A stretch of 64,000 nucleotides of DNA from Niveispirillum sp943370215 (GCA_943370215.1 CALRQC020000004.1:141293-205292); one strand, 5' to 3'; counted from the stretch's first letter, positions 1 to 9,750 are shown. The notes: generated by a model not told the origin, from the letters alone. Made by a program: numbers and translations.

Positions 1-307
1 GGAAACAAAAATCCGGCGCATCGATGGTGACCACGGCATCCGGCTTCAGGTCCAGGATGGTATCCGCCGTCTGACGGATGCGGCGCAGGATATTGGGCAG
101 CTTGGGCAACAGTTCGGCCAGCCCGAACAGGGTCAGTTCCTCCATGGGGAACAGGCTGTCCAGCCCTTCGGCAATCATGCGATCGCCACCGATGCCAGCA
201 AAACGCACCTGCCCGTCGGTGGCCTCCTTCAGCCCGGCCATCAGCCGGGCCCCCAGCACATCGCCCGATGGCTCCCCCGCCACCAGGAAAATCAGCGGCG
301 CGCTCAT
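1..307 (-). CDS. lpxB: Lipid-A-disaccharide synthase, N-terminal part (cut by window edge)
   Basis: Codes for the first 102 residues of LpxB, the GT19 glycosyltransferase that joins UDP-2,3-diacylglucosamine to lipid X to make the lipid A disaccharide at the inner face of the inner membrane. The family's N-terminal glycine-rich motif (GEPSGD, residues 11-16) and the following GIGGDRM stretch are visible. The ATG at 307 overlaps the stop of lpxI by four bases (ATGA), so the two are translationally coupled. The rest of the gene lies to the left of position 1, so nothing can be said about its C-terminal UDP-sugar site. Confidence 0.93.
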   Translation of the reverse strand, partial: MSAPLIFLVAGEPSGDVLGARLMAGLKEATDGQVRFAGIGGDRMIAEGLDSLFPMEELTLFGLAELLPKLPNILRRIRQTADTILDLKPDAVVTIDAPDFCF

Positions 308-1122
308 GCCTCGATCCCCAGCAGGAAAAGGCCGGCGGCATCGGCGGTGGCCACCGCCTGCTCCCGGCCCAGAAACAGGGTATTGCCAGCCTGCATGGCA
401 ATACCGGCAAAGCCCCCCGCCACGCAATTGGCCACGGTATCAGGCCCCAGGGCCGGCAGGTCCAGCCGGCGATCCTGCTGTGGCTTGGCGCATTTCACCA
501 ACACCGGGCCCGCACCGGGCCGACGCAACGGACCACAGCGCTGGATCAGCGCATCGGTCCCTTCAATGGCTTCCACCCCCAACACCACACCCTGCTGCAC
601 CACCACGGACTGGCCGATATCCAGCTCCCCCAGCGCCCGCGCCACGCGCAGACCGTGGGCAATATCGGCCAGCGCCTGTTCATCGGCACGGGCGCTGCCC
701 AGCGGGCCGGCGGGGGTCAACAGATCGGTGATCAGGTTCTGCACCCCGACCACCCGGAACCCCTCCTGCTCCAGCACCTGCGCCACGCCGCGCAGCAAGC
801 CATCATCCCCCAGCGCCTTCATACCGATACGGGTGAAAAACTGGGTGGCCTTCCAATCCGGCCGCAATTCAGCCAGGGAGGGCCGGCGCACCCGGCCGGC
901 CAGCACAATCTCCACCACCCGTTCGGCCTTCAGCCGATCCAGGATGGCCCCGGCCGCCCCCATGCGGAACCACGCGTGCGGAATGGCGGGCGAGAGCCAG
1001 TCCGGCTCCGCCTGCCCTTCCAGTGCGATCAGGAAAAATTCCCGCCCATCACGGCGGCACGTCTCCACCAGCCGGACCGGCAGGTCGCCGCCACCGGCGA
1101 GAATGCCGAGTTTGGCCGCCAT
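304..1122 (-). CDS. lpxI: UDP-2,3-diacylglucosamine diphosphatase LpxI
   Basis: 272 residues, the usual length for LpxI (DUF1009), the alphaproteobacterial enzyme that hydrolyses UDP-2,3-diacylglucosamine to lipid X and UMP. It replaces the unrelated LpxH of enterics. The N-terminal GILAGGGDLP motif and the C-terminal GPDTV segment (Asp about 228, matching the essential Asp225 of the Caulobacter enzyme) are present. The ATG at 1122 was taken rather than the GTG one codon upstream. It sits between lpxA, 9 bases upstream, and lpxB, with which it overlaps. The position between those genes supports the assignment strongly. Confidence 0.93.
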   Translation of the reverse strand: MAAKLGILAGGGDLPVRLVETCRRDGREFFLIALEGQAEPDWLSPAIPHAWFRMGAAGAILDRLKAERVVEIVLAGRVRRPSLAELRPDWKATQFFTRIGMKALGDDGLLRGVAQVLEQEGFRVVGVQNLITDLLTPAGPLGSARADEQALADIAHGLRVARALGELDIGQSVVVQQGVVLGVEAIEGTDALIQRCGPLRRPGAGPVLVKCAKPQQDRRLDLPALGPDTVANCVAGGFAGIAMQAGNTLFLGREQAVATADAAGLFLLGIEA

Positions 1123-1131
1123 CACCCCGCC

Positions 1132-1923
1132 TCAGCGCGGCAGGGTCAGCGCACGCGATCCGCGCTTGGCCAGGAAATCCAGCATGGCGGCCACCAGATC
1201 GCTATCCGCGAACTCCGTCGCCACTGCTTCCATGCGTTCCGCCATGGTGCCGTCACCGGCGGCGAACACGCGCTTGAAGCCATTGCGCAGGGCACCGATC
1301 TGTTCCCGGCTGAAACCGCGCCGTTCCAGCCCCACAAGATTAAGGCCGGCCAGGAAAGCACGCTCCCCCTTCACCAGACCATAGGGGATGACATCGGCCT
1401 CCACGCCCGACATGCCGCCGATCATCGCATGGGCGCCAATGCGCACCCATTGATGCACGGCCGACAGGCCGCCCAGCACAGCATAATCCCCCACCTCAAC
1501 ATGCCCGCCCAGGGTGGCATTGTTGGCGAAGATCACATTGTCGCCGACGGTACAATCATGGCCGATATGAACACCAACCATGAACAGCCCGCCACTGCCC
1601 ACCCGGGTCACCATGCCGCCACCCTCGGTGCCGGGATTCATGGTCACCTGCTCGCGGATCTTGTTGTTGGAGCCGATGATCAGTTCCGACGGCTCCCCCT
1701 TATATTTCAAATCCTGCGGCGGATGGCCCAGGCTGGCGAAGGGGTAGACCACGGTGCCGGACCCGATACGGGTGAGGCCATCAACGGCGACATGGCTGAC
1801 CAGCCGCACATGATCCCCCAGCACCACATCAGGGCCGACAACACAGAACGGGCCGATATGCACGCCATTCCCGATCTGGGCAGCCGGGTCGACGATGGCA
1901 GAGGGATGGATGAAACTGCTCAT
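1132..1923 (-). CDS. lpxA: Acyl-ACP--UDP-N-acetylglucosamine O-acyltransferase
   Basis: 263 residues, matching the 262 of E. coli LpxA. It transfers a hydroxyacyl chain from ACP to the 3-OH of UDP-GlcNAc, the first step of lipid A synthesis. Left-handed beta-helix hexapeptide repeats run through residues 5-190. The catalytic histidine is His122 in the HIGHDC motif (His125 in E. coli). The reading frame is open 25 codons further upstream, but the ATG at 1923 (MSSFIHPSA) is the start that fits the family. fabZ ends 71 bases upstream and lpxI starts 9 bases downstream. Confidence 0.96.
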   Translation of the reverse strand: MSSFIHPSAIVDPAAQIGNGVHIGPFCVVGPDVVLGDHVRLVSHVAVDGLTRIGSGTVVYPFASLGHPPQDLKYKGEPSELIIGSNNKIREQVTMNPGTEGGGMVTRVGSGGLFMVGVHIGHDCTVGDNVIFANNATLGGHVEVGDYAVLGGLSAVHQWVRIGAHAMIGGMSGVEADVIPYGLVKGERAFLAGLNLVGLERRGFSREQIGALRNGFKRVFAAGDGTMAERMEAVATEFADSDLVAAMLDFLAKRGSRALTLPR

Positions 1924-1994
1924 GTGCGGATGGTTCCGTCGCAAGGGATCAAGGGGATGCGATGGGCCGGAGGCCAACGCCCCGGCCCATCGCC

Positions 1995-2474
1995 TCACGC
2001 CTTCTCACTATCCATGACAATCATGGCAGAATATGTGGCTTCGGCGTGCAGATTGCCATCAACGAAAGCCTCTGCCTTGAACTTCCAGACGTTGCGGCGA
2101 TTCTGCAGGCGCTGGACCTTGATATGGATCTGGTCGCCCGGCACGATGGGGCGGCGGAACTTCGCCTCTTCAATCCCCATGAAATAGACCAGCCGCCCCT
2201 CAGCCTCCTGCCCCATGGTGTGCATCACCAGAATGGCGGAGGTCTGGGCCATCGCTTCCACAATCAGCACGCCGGGGAAAACCGGCTTCTGCGGGAAATG
2301 GCCGGTGAAGATCGGCTCGTTCACCGTAACATTCTTGATACCGGTGCAGCTTTCGCCGGGCACGATATCGCGCACCTTATCCACCAGCAGCATCGGATAG
2401 CGGTGCGGAATCATCTGCATGATCCGCAGGATGTCGAGCTGCTCCAAAACCTTATTATCCGCCGTCGCGTTCAT
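1995..2474 (-). CDS. fabZ: 3-hydroxyacyl-ACP dehydratase FabZ
   Basis: 159-residue hotdog-fold dehydratase of type II fatty acid synthesis, which also draws on the hydroxyacyl-ACP pool used by LpxA and LpxD. The active-site motif FTGHFPQKPVFPGV carries His59, and Glu73 follows 14 residues later, as in E. coli. A TTG at 2501 would add nine residues, but the ATG at 2474 has an AAGG-type ribosome site and gives the usual N-terminus. It overlaps the end of lpxD by 20 bases. Confidence 0.95.
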   Translation of the reverse strand: MNATADNKVLEQLDILRIMQMIPHRYPMLLVDKVRDIVPGESCTGIKNVTVNEPIFTGHFPQKPVFPGVLIVEAMAQTSAILVMHTMGQEAEGRLVYFMGIEEAKFRRPIVPGDQIHIKVQRLQNRRNVWKFKAEAFVDGNLHAEATYSAMIVMDSEKA

Positions 2475-3501
2475 CGCCTTGTCCACTTTTGCCCCTGACA
2501 AGCCGGCCCATCATGGCAACCTGCCGGAAATATTGCCGCTTCGGCATGGCGGGGGTGCCGAACACCTCCGTGCCGGGCTCCACGTCCCGCATGACGCCGC
2601 TCTGTGCCGCGATGCGCGCACCGGCGCCGATGGTCAGATGACCGGCAACGCCTGCCTGCGCCGCCAACACGGCATGATGGCCAAACCTGGTACTTCCCGA
2701 AATGCCGGACTGGGCCACGATGACGCAGCCGGCCCCGAGCTGGACGTTGTGCCCGATCTGCACCAGATTATCAATCATGCAGCCCCGGCCAATGACCGTA
2801 TCGGGCCCCGCCCCGCGATCGATAGTGACATTGGCCCCCACCTCCACATCATCTTCAATGATGACGCGGCCCAGTTGCGGCACCCGGACATGCCGGTCGA
2901 TATCCATGGCAAAGCCGAAACCATCCTGCCCGATACGGACACCAGGATAGATCATCACCCGCGCCCCGATGATACAGTGCGACAGCGAGGCGCAAGCGCC
3001 GATGATCGTATCGGCGCCGATTTCCACATTGCGGCCAATGACGGCATTGGGGGCAATACGTACCCGTTCGCCGATGACAGCCCCTGCTTCCACTACAACT
3101 CCGGCCGCAATCTCGACCCCCTGTCCCAATACCGCCGTCGCGTCAATATGGGCGGCCGGGGAAATCACCCCATTGGCCTGGGGTAGCGGGTAGAAGGCCT
3201 GGGCGCAGAGCGCATAGGAACGATAAGGCTTCTTCGACAGCAGCAGCGCCATGCCGGCCGGCGCCTTGTCGGCCAGGGCTGGATGCACGACACAGGCCGC
3301 CGCCTTGCTGGCGCTGAACGCCTCGATATATTTGCGGTTATCGAGGAAGGAAAGCTGCCCTTCCCCCGCGCCGTCCAGCGGCGCCACATCCTGCAACAGC
3401 AGATCGGGGTCAGCGCCGGGCGCCACCTCTGCCCCGGACAAGGCAGCCAGTGCTGCCAGGGTGAAGGGACCGGCGCGGTCGAAGAAACGGGGATCGGCCA
3501 T
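2455..3501 (-). CDS. lpxD: UDP-3-O-(3-hydroxyacyl)glucosamine N-acyltransferase
   Basis: 348 residues. LpxD adds the second hydroxyacyl chain to UDP-3-O-acyl-glucosamine. An N-terminal uridine-binding domain (about 1-105) is followed by a left-handed beta helix of hexapeptide repeats (about 110-330). The catalytic histidine is His251 in the VQIGHNV motif. The ATG at 3501 is chosen because the 32 upstream in-frame residues are not family-like. It lies between skp and fabZ in the conserved bamA-skp-lpxD-fabZ-lpxA order. Confidence 0.96.
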   Translation of the reverse strand: MADPRFFDRAGPFTLAALAALSGAEVAPGADPDLLLQDVAPLDGAGEGQLSFLDNRKYIEAFSASKAAACVVHPALADKAPAGMALLLSKKPYRSYALCAQAFYPLPQANGVISPAAHIDATAVLGQGVEIAAGVVVEAGAVIGERVRIAPNAVIGRNVEIGADTIIGACASLSHCIIGARVMIYPGVRIGQDGFGFAMDIDRHVRVPQLGRVIIEDDVEVGANVTIDRGAGPDTVIGRGCMIDNLVQIGHNVQLGAGCVIVAQSGISGSTRFGHHAVLAAQAGVAGHLTIGAGARIAAQSGVMRDVEPGTEVFGTPAMPKRQYFRQVAMMGRLVRGKSGQGDERDGG

Positions 3502-3550
3502 GGGATGGACCTCTGGACGAAAAGATAAGGCGGAGAAGGTTAACCGGCCC

Positions 3551-4231
3551 TCAGGGGGACGCCGGCAGATTGACGATGATTTCCGGCAAGCGCGCATTCA
3601 GCCGCTGCATCACCTCATCGGTGATGTCACCCGCCGTGCCCGCCTGATAGACGATGAACTGGCGGGAAATCACCAAGGTGGCCCCATTTTCCTTGGCCAC
3701 CTCGGCGATCACCTGATCCAGGGTGTTGATGGCACTGTTGCGGGCTTGATTAAAGGCCACATCCAGTCGGCGGGTCCGCTCCTGCAGCGCGCGGCCCATG
3801 GCAGAAACCTGGCTTTCAAAGTCGGTACGCTTGCGGTCGAATTCCTCCACCGCCACCGACTGGCGCAGCTTGGCCAGATCCTGCTCGGCCACGCGCAACT
3901 GTTCCTGCTGGGCTGCCACCTCACGCTGGAACTGATCCTTCTGCCGATCCAGTTGCTGTTGGATGGAGCGCATGACCGCCGCATCCTGCAGGATACGCTG
4001 CACATCCACCACCGCCACCTGAGCATAGGGCAACCCGCCACGGCGTGGCGGGCTGGCGGGCACCGGTGTCGCGACTGCCGGTTCCCCAACCACCTGGGCC
4101 AAGACGGGCAAAGGGCTGGCGGTCGGCTCCTGCGCCACCGCCGGAGCGGCACAACTGATGGCCGGCCCCGTCACCAGGACCAGACCGGCAATCAGGCAAC
4201 GCCGGAGAGCAGTACCCGCCCGCCACATCAT
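3551..4231 (-). CDS. skp: OmpH/Skp-family periplasmic chaperone
   Basis: 226 residues. A signal peptide (about 1-33, hydrophobic core LIAGLVLVTG, cleavage near AVAQE) precedes a Pro/Ala-rich linker and the Skp domain. That domain starts at the conserved VAVVDVQRIL beta strand (about 71-80) and continues as two long charged helices that form the tentacle coiled coil. Skp binds unfolded outer-membrane proteins for delivery to BamA. The start codon overlaps the bamA stop by one base (TGATG). The roughly 35-residue linker before the domain is longer than in E. coli Skp. Confidence 0.88.
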   Translation of the reverse strand: MMWRAGTALRRCLIAGLVLVTGPAISCAAPAVAQEPTASPLPVLAQVVGEPAVATPVPASPPRRGGLPYAQVAVVDVQRILQDAAVMRSIQQQLDRQKDQFQREVAAQQEQLRVAEQDLAKLRQSVAVEEFDRKRTDFESQVSAMGRALQERTRRLDVAFNQARNSAINTLDQVIAEVAKENGATLVISRQFIVYQAGTAGDITDEVMQRLNARLPEIIVNLPASP

Positions 4232-6558
4232 CAGAAACGCGTACCGAAGCTGAATTTCAGTTGTTCGGTCCGGTCATAGGGCTCCTTGGAGAACGGATAG
4301 GCCAGATCGAGGCGAATCGGCCCAAAGGGCGACTTCCACGACACACCCACACCGACCGAGGCACGGATCTTGTTGCTGTCATAGAACATGTCGCCCTGGC
4401 CCGGCGTCTCCTTGGAGGAGGTCAGCGTACCGGCGTCACTGAAAACATGCGCCTTTACGCCCAGCTCATCCGGCAGGCCCAGCTTGCTGGTCAGCTCCAG
4501 GCTGGCGCGGGTGAAGATCGTACCGCCCAGCGAGTCGCTGTTATCCCTGTTGGCCATGTTGGGCATGTTACGCGGACCGACACCGCCCACTTCGAAACCG
4601 CGCAACGTATCACCACCCAGGAAGAAGCGGTCATTGATGCGCAGCTTCTTACCCATGCCCCAGATATAACCAGCCTCTGTCGTCAAGCCCAGCACCACCT
4701 CGTCGAACGGCTCCCAATAGGTGCCGCCAGTGATGCGATTGCGCAGGTAACGCGTGTCACCGCCCAAGCCGGCCAACTGGTTGGACAGCAGGAAGTAGAA
4801 GCCTGACTTCGGTTCAAGGCGGCTGTCGCGCTCATCCCACAACAACTGGCTTTCCACCGCCGACGTCACCGTGGAGCCACGCTGATCCAGCAGGAAGCGG
4901 GAAGAACCGATCTGGACGTCCTTGATCTGATTCTGGCTCAACGAATAGGACAGGCGCTGGCGCAGCTTCTCAGACAGCGGATAACCCAGGCGCAGGGTCA
5001 TGCCCGTGCTTTCCAGGCTGTAGGAGTAATAACGGGAATCGTCACGCACGATGCGGAACAGGTCGACACCGGCCGCCAAGTCGCGGTCCAGGAAATAGGG
5101 TTCCGTCAGGCCAAGATCGACCTCGAACGTGCGCTTGGACAGGGTGGTGGACAAGCGCAGATCCTGGCCCTTGCCCATCAAGTTGCGTTCACGGAAGGAG
5201 AAGTCCAGCAACGCGCCGTCGGTGGTGGAGTAACCCGCACCCAACTGGATTTCACCGCTGGAATCTTCCTGCACATCGACCGTCAGCACCGCCTGATCGG
5301 GCGAACTGCCCTCCTTCGGTGTAACTGTCGCTTCCAGGAAATAGCCCAGATCCTTGATGCGCTGCTCAGAGCGACGGACCTTGGAAATGCTGAACGGATC
5401 GCCTTCGACCAGCAGGATCTCACGCCGGATCACCTTGTCCAGCGTGCGGTAATTGCCGTTAACGTCGATCCGCTCCACAAAGACGCGCGGGCTCTGCTTC
5501 ATTTCGAACAGCAGATCGATCGTCTGGTCTTCCTGGTTGCGTTCCAGCAGCGGGTCGACTTCGACGAACGGATATTGCAGATCGCCCAACCGGTCCTGCA
5601 GCGCCTTGATCGATTCCTCGATCTTGTCGTTGTTGTACCAGTCACCGCTGACCGTGTTCAGCGCCTGATAGAGCGGGGCGATATCGAGATCGGGAATGTC
5701 GCTGCTGATCTCGATCTTGCCGAACTTGTAGCGCTTGCCCTCATCCACCGTCAGGGTGATGAAGAAATCCTCGCGGTCGGGCGTCAGTTCCGCCACCGCC
5801 GTCAGCACCTTGAAGTCGGCATAGCCATTGCGCGAATAATGGCGGCGAATCTGCTCCTGATCATAGCGCAGGCGCTCGGGATCATAATTGTCGTTGGACG
5901 ACAGGAACCGCCACCAGCGCGATTCCTTGGTGATCATGATCTCGCGCAGTTCGCTGTCGTCATACACATTGTTATTGACGAAGCTGATCGCCTGCACGCC
6001 CGTCATCTGGCCTTCGTCGATTTCGAAGATCAGGTCGACGCGGTTCTGCTCCAACTGAACGATCTTCGGCTCGATCCGGGCGGCAAAGCGGCCCTTCCGG
6101 CGATAGATCTCCTGGATGCGCTCCACATCGTTCTGCACGCGGGTGCGGGTATAGACCGTGCGGGGGCGCAACTGCACTTCCGCGCCGATATCCTCGGTCT
6201 TGACCCGCTTGTTCCCTTCAAAGGCGATGCGGTTGATGATGGGATTTTCCACCACCGCCACCACCAGCGTGCCCCCGTCGCGGCGCAACGCCACATCGGC
6301 AAACAAGCCGGTGGCGAACAGCGACTTCAGCGACTGGTCGATCTTCGCCGGATCGAACGGATCGCCGGCCCGTACCGTCAGGTAGGACTGAACCGTCGCC
6401 CCTTCGATACGTTGGGAGCCTTCGACACGGACATCACGGATGATGCCACCATCAAACGCCTCCTGGGCCATGGCGCCAGATGAGAGCGCGATGACGGATG
6501 TTGCGGTCGTGCCGCCGAGCAGCAGGCACAGTGCCGCGAACCTGGAAACCGAGACCAA
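4231..6558 (-). CDS. bamA: Outer membrane protein assembly factor BamA
   Basis: About 775 residues. Five POTRA domains (about 45-405) precede the 16-strand Omp85 barrel, which holds the conserved loop-6 motif (R-G-F-E in LRGFEVGG) and ends in the beta signal KFSFGTRF with a terminal Phe. BamA inserts beta-barrel proteins into the outer membrane. The frame is open to 6639. I favour the TTG at 6558 because a GGGGGAA ribosome site lies four bases upstream and it gives a clean signal peptide ending ...SSGAMA-QEAF. An ATG at 6588 is the alternative. Confidence 0.95.
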   Translation of the reverse strand: MVSVSRFAALCLLLGGTTATSVIALSSGAMAQEAFDGGIIRDVRVEGSQRIEGATVQSYLTVRAGDPFDPAKIDQSLKSLFATGLFADVALRRDGGTLVVAVVENPIINRIAFEGNKRVKTEDIGAEVQLRPRTVYTRTRVQNDVERIQEIYRRKGRFAARIEPKIVQLEQNRVDLIFEIDEGQMTGVQAISFVNNNVYDDSELREIMITKESRWWRFLSSNDNYDPERLRYDQEQIRRHYSRNGYADFKVLTAVAELTPDREDFFITLTVDEGKRYKFGKIEISSDIPDLDIAPLYQALNTVSGDWYNNDKIEESIKALQDRLGDLQYPFVEVDPLLERNQEDQTIDLLFEMKQSPRVFVERIDVNGNYRTLDKVIRREILLVEGDPFSISKVRRSEQRIKDLGYFLEATVTPKEGSSPDQAVLTVDVQEDSSGEIQLGAGYSTTDGALLDFSFRERNLMGKGQDLRLSTTLSKRTFEVDLGLTEPYFLDRDLAAGVDLFRIVRDDSRYYSYSLESTGMTLRLGYPLSEKLRQRLSYSLSQNQIKDVQIGSSRFLLDQRGSTVTSAVESQLLWDERDSRLEPKSGFYFLLSNQLAGLGGDTRYLRNRITGGTYWEPFDEVVLGLTTEAGYIWGMGKKLRINDRFFLGGDTLRGFEVGGVGPRNMPNMANRDNSDSLGGTIFTRASLELTSKLGLPDELGVKAHVFSDAGTLTSSKETPGQGDMFYDSNKIRASVGVGVSWKSPFGPIRLDLAYPFSKEPYDRTEQLKFSFGTRF

Positions 6559-6574
6559 CTGTTCCCCCAAAAGG

Positions 6575-7729
6575 CTATGACAGGACATTCTTGACGAAAT
6601 CAACGACACGCAGACGGACAAGATCGTTCCATGTCGCAAACAGCATCAAGCTCAATACCAAAGCCAGGCCCACCCGGAAACCATATTCCTGGGCCCGCTC
6701 ACCCAGAGGCCGTCCACGAACGGCCTCCAGGGCGTAATATAGCAGATGTCCCCCGTCCAGCATTGGAATGGGGAACAGGTTGATCAGACCAAGGCTGATC
6801 GACATGCCGGCCATGAACCACAGCACCGTCACGAAATTTTCCTGCACCACCTGACCGGTCATCTGGGCGATGCCCAGAAAGCCACCCAGTTCGGTTGTCT
6901 CCCGCTCCCCCTTGATCATCTGCCAGATGACACCCAGGGTCTTGTCGATCGAACCGGCCGTCTCCTTGACAGCTTCCCAGACCGCCTTCAGTGGCGTATG
7001 GCGGCGATATTCATAGCCCCCATGGATAACGCCCATCCGGCCGATCGTATGGACATTGCCGAACCGATCTTCCACTTTCACGTGGCGAGGCGTGAGAACT
7101 ATCTCGTGCGTCTCTAATTTTTCCGGCTCACCCGCCACCGCACGCTGGACAACCATGTGCAGGGGCTTGCCGGGGTTGATGATGACCGCACCCAGCACAT
7201 CCTCGAACCGTTCGACGGAAGCCCCTTCCAACTGGATGATGCGGTCGCCCGGCTTCATCCCCGCCTCATTGGCTGCACCATCTGCAGCCACTTCCAGCAC
7301 CACCGGCGAGGAATAGGGCTGGCCATAGACCGTGAACATGAAGGCAAAAGCCACGATGGCGAACAAAAAATTCGCCATCGGTCCGGCCACCACGACGGCC
7401 ATGCGCTGCCCCACCCTTTTATGGTGGAAGGAGACAGCGCGCTCCGCCTCGCTCATCTGGCTCAGCCCGTCACCGGGCGTGCTGGCGGCGCCAGCATCGC
7501 CGAACATCTTCACATAGCCGCCCAGCGGAATGGCGCTGAATTTCCAGCGAGTACCATGACGATCGGTGCGACCGAAAATTTCCGGCCCGAAACCGACAGA
7601 AAAGACCTCTACCCGCACGCCATTAAGCCGGGCCAGCAAAAAGTGCCCCATCTCGTGCACGAACACGAGAATAGTCAGCACCACAAGGAACATGATGCCG
7701 TAATTCCAGATGAAGCTCAGAACTTCCAT
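6575..7729 (-). CDS. rseP: Site-2 intramembrane zinc metalloprotease RseP
   Basis: 384-residue membrane protease of the RseP/MmpA type. The zinc site HEMGH is at residues 25-29 in the first transmembrane helix, and the third ligand is in the C-terminal LDGGH motif. A PDZ domain sits between them (start near GMKPGDRI). It cleaves transmembrane anti-sigma factors or other regulators after a first cut in the periplasm. The ATG at 7729 is chosen over a TTG one codon upstream. It lies between dxr and bamA, as in most alphaproteobacteria. Confidence 0.95.
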   Translation of the reverse strand: MEVLSFIWNYGIMFLVVLTILVFVHEMGHFLLARLNGVRVEVFSVGFGPEIFGRTDRHGTRWKFSAIPLGGYVKMFGDAGAASTPGDGLSQMSEAERAVSFHHKRVGQRMAVVVAGPMANFLFAIVAFAFMFTVYGQPYSSPVVLEVAADGAANEAGMKPGDRIIQLEGASVERFEDVLGAVIINPGKPLHMVVQRAVAGEPEKLETHEIVLTPRHVKVEDRFGNVHTIGRMGVIHGGYEYRRHTPLKAVWEAVKETAGSIDKTLGVIWQMIKGERETTELGGFLGIAQMTGQVVQENFVTVLWFMAGMSISLGLINLFPIPMLDGGHLLYYALEAVRGRPLGERAQEYGFRVGLALVLSLMLFATWNDLVRLRVVDFVKNVLS

Positions 7730-7765
7730 CAAATGCCCCGAGGCTCCGTATCGTCCGCAGGTGGA

Positions 7766-8935
7766 CTAACCTGCAATTTCGGCAAAGGCAAGGCGCCGAG
7801 CTTCCCCATCCGCCGCCATCACGTCGGTCAGGGTGGTGACCGGCGAGGGACCAAGCAACGTCAATGTGCGCTCAACCACACGAACAATATCCAGGAAGCC
7901 GATGCGGCCTTGCAGAAAGGCCGCCACCGCCACCTCATTGGCCGCGTTCAGCACTGTAGGGGCCGACCCACCGGCACGCAAGGCTTCCCTGGCCAGCGAG
8001 AGAGCGGGGAAGCGCACCGGGTCGGGCGCCTGGAAGTCCAACCGCCCGGCCCTGATCAGGTCCAGCCGGTCGCCCGGCGTGGCAATCCGTTCCGGCCAGG
8101 CCAGTGCCACGGCGATGGGGGTACGCATATCCGGCGTGCCCAACTGGGCCAGCACGGAGCCATCGATATATTCGACCAGGCTGTGAACAACCGATTGCGG
8201 ATGGACCAGCACATCGATGCGCGCTTCCGGCATGGCGAACAAATGATGGGCTTCAATCAGCTCCAGCCCCTTGTTCATCATGCTGGCACTGTCGACGGAA
8301 ATCTTGGCCCCCATCGACCAGTTCGGATGGGCGCAGGCCTGGGCCGGTGTCATGGCCCGCATTTCTTCCAGGCTTTTTTCCCGGAACGGACCGCCAGAGG
8401 CGGTCAATACCAGACGCGAGACCGCGTCGCGCCGCTTTTCGTCGAAGACCTGGAAAATGGCGCTATGTTCGCTATCCACCGGCAACAGGGTGGCGCCGTG
8501 GCGACGCACCGCCTGCATCACCAGATCGCCGGCGCAAACCAGCACTTCCTTATTCGCGAAGGCCACAGTGGCGCCGCGTTCAATGGCCGCGAGCGTGGGG
8601 GCCAGGCCGGCGGCGCCAACAATGGCCGCCATCACCCAATCTGCCGGGCGGCGGGCAGCTTCCACCACCGCATCAGCCCCGGCCGCCGCTTCAATGCCCG
8701 TTCCCGCCAGCGCCTCGCACAGGGCTGAATAATGGGCAGGGTCGGCGACCACAGCCAGCCTGGCCCGCAGCAGCTTCGCCTGCGCCGCCAGCTTGGCCAC
8801 ATTGGCATTGCCAACCAGCGCCTCCACCGAAAAGCGATCGGCATAGGCAGCCAGCAACTCGACCGTGTTGGAACCAACGGAACCCGTACTGCCCAGCACC
8901 GTCACCCGTCGTGCGGGGGCTGCCTTTACCACCAT
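7766..8935 (-). CDS. dxr: 1-deoxy-D-xylulose-5-phosphate reductoisomerase
   Basis: 389 residues. Dxr converts DXP to MEP, the committed step of non-mevalonate isoprenoid synthesis, using NADPH and a divalent metal. The N-terminal dinucleotide motif GSTGSVGSNT (residues 15-24) and the metal and substrate motif DSEHSAIFQ are visible. The ATG at 8935 has a GGGAG site ten bases upstream, while the GTG at 8944 sits too close to it. It overlaps the end of cdsA by ten bases. Confidence 0.96.
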   Translation of the reverse strand: MVVKAAPARRVTVLGSTGSVGSNTVELLAAYADRFSVEALVGNANVAKLAAQAKLLRARLAVVADPAHYSALCEALAGTGIEAAAGADAVVEAARRPADWVMAAIVGAAGLAPTLAAIERGATVAFANKEVLVCAGDLVMQAVRRHGATLLPVDSEHSAIFQVFDEKRRDAVSRLVLTASGGPFREKSLEEMRAMTPAQACAHPNWSMGAKISVDSASMMNKGLELIEAHHLFAMPEARIDVLVHPQSVVHSLVEYIDGSVLAQLGTPDMRTPIAVALAWPERIATPGDRLDLIRAGRLDFQAPDPVRFPALSLAREALRAGGSAPTVLNAANEVAVAAFLQGRIGFLDIVRVVERTLTLLGPSPVTTLTDVMAADGEARRLAFAEIAG

Positions 8936-9750
8936 TGCAACCACTCTCCCGCCAGACCATGGATCAGCGCGAACAGCGGGGCAGCAAAGATCAGACCGTC
9001 GATGCGGTCCAGAATGCCACCATGGCCGGGGATCAGCCGGCCGCTATCCTTCATGTCCACGCGGCGCTTCATATGCGATTCGAACAGGTCGCCCGCCTGG
9101 CCCGCCACGGCCAACAGGGCGCCAATGATCAGGGCCAACCAGGGCTTTTCCGCGCCCGCCCAACTGGCGACACCAAAGCCTGCCAGGGCCGCAGAAATCA
9201 TGCCACCGATCAGGCCGGCCCAGGTTTTTTTCGGGCTGATACGCGGGGCCAGCTTGGGCCCGCCGATGGTACGTCCGGCAGCATAAGCGCCGATATCGGT
9301 GGCCCAGATGGACAGGAGCAGGAATAGAAACAGGGAGAGACCCGCCTCCCCATTCTCCGTGCGCAGCCAGTCCAGCGACACCAGGGACAAGGCGATATAG
9401 GGAACGCCGGCCGCCAGCAGCAGCCGGTGCTGCATCCGCGTCGCCCGCGCAGCCAGATAGAGCGCTGGCGTCGCACCCAAGGCCAGCAGCACGGCGGCAT
9501 GGGCGCCCGAAAACAGATCGGTCGCCACCACGGCCGCCACGGCCACCAGGGACAGGCTGAAAGGCAGACGCTGCTGCCCCGGTTCTGCCAACCGCACCCA
9601 TTCGCGCAGGCCCAGCACGGCGATCAATGCAATCAGAAGGTCAAAGGCGACACTGCCCAGCCAGACAGCCGCCAATACCGGCGGCCCCAGCAGCACAGCC
9701 GACATCACCCGCAGGGCGAGATCAGACGGGCGCTTCTTGGGGGGCGGCAC
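8926..9750 (-). CDS. cdsA: Phosphatidate cytidylyltransferase
   Basis: 274-residue polytopic inner-membrane enzyme that makes CDP-diacylglycerol from phosphatidate and CTP. Seven or eight hydrophobic segments are visible. The family signature near the C-terminus (KRRVDMKDSGRLIPGHGG followed by DRID) is intact. The frame is open upstream to 9846, but the GTG at 9750 follows a GGGAAG site and lies two bases after the uppS stop, so I take it as the start. Confidence 0.94.
   Translation of the reverse strand: MPPPKKRPSDLALRVMSAVLLGPPVLAAVWLGSVAFDLLIALIAVLGLREWVRLAEPGQQRLPFSLSLVAVAAVVATDLFSGAHAAVLLALGATPALYLAARATRMQHRLLLAAGVPYIALSLVSLDWLRTENGEAGLSLFLFLLLSIWATDIGAYAAGRTIGGPKLAPRISPKKTWAGLIGGMISAALAGFGVASWAGAEKPWLALIIGALLAVAGQAGDLFESHMKRRVDMKDSGRLIPGHGGILDRIDGLIFAAPLFALIHGLAGEWLQWW

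Noticed and set aside
268..2187. 639-codon plus-strand open frame across lpxI, lpxA and fabZ
   Set aside because: It is antisense to three clear lipid A and fatty acid genes. The product is rich in His, Gln, Pro and Gly, as expected for the shadow of GC-rich genes, and has no family features.
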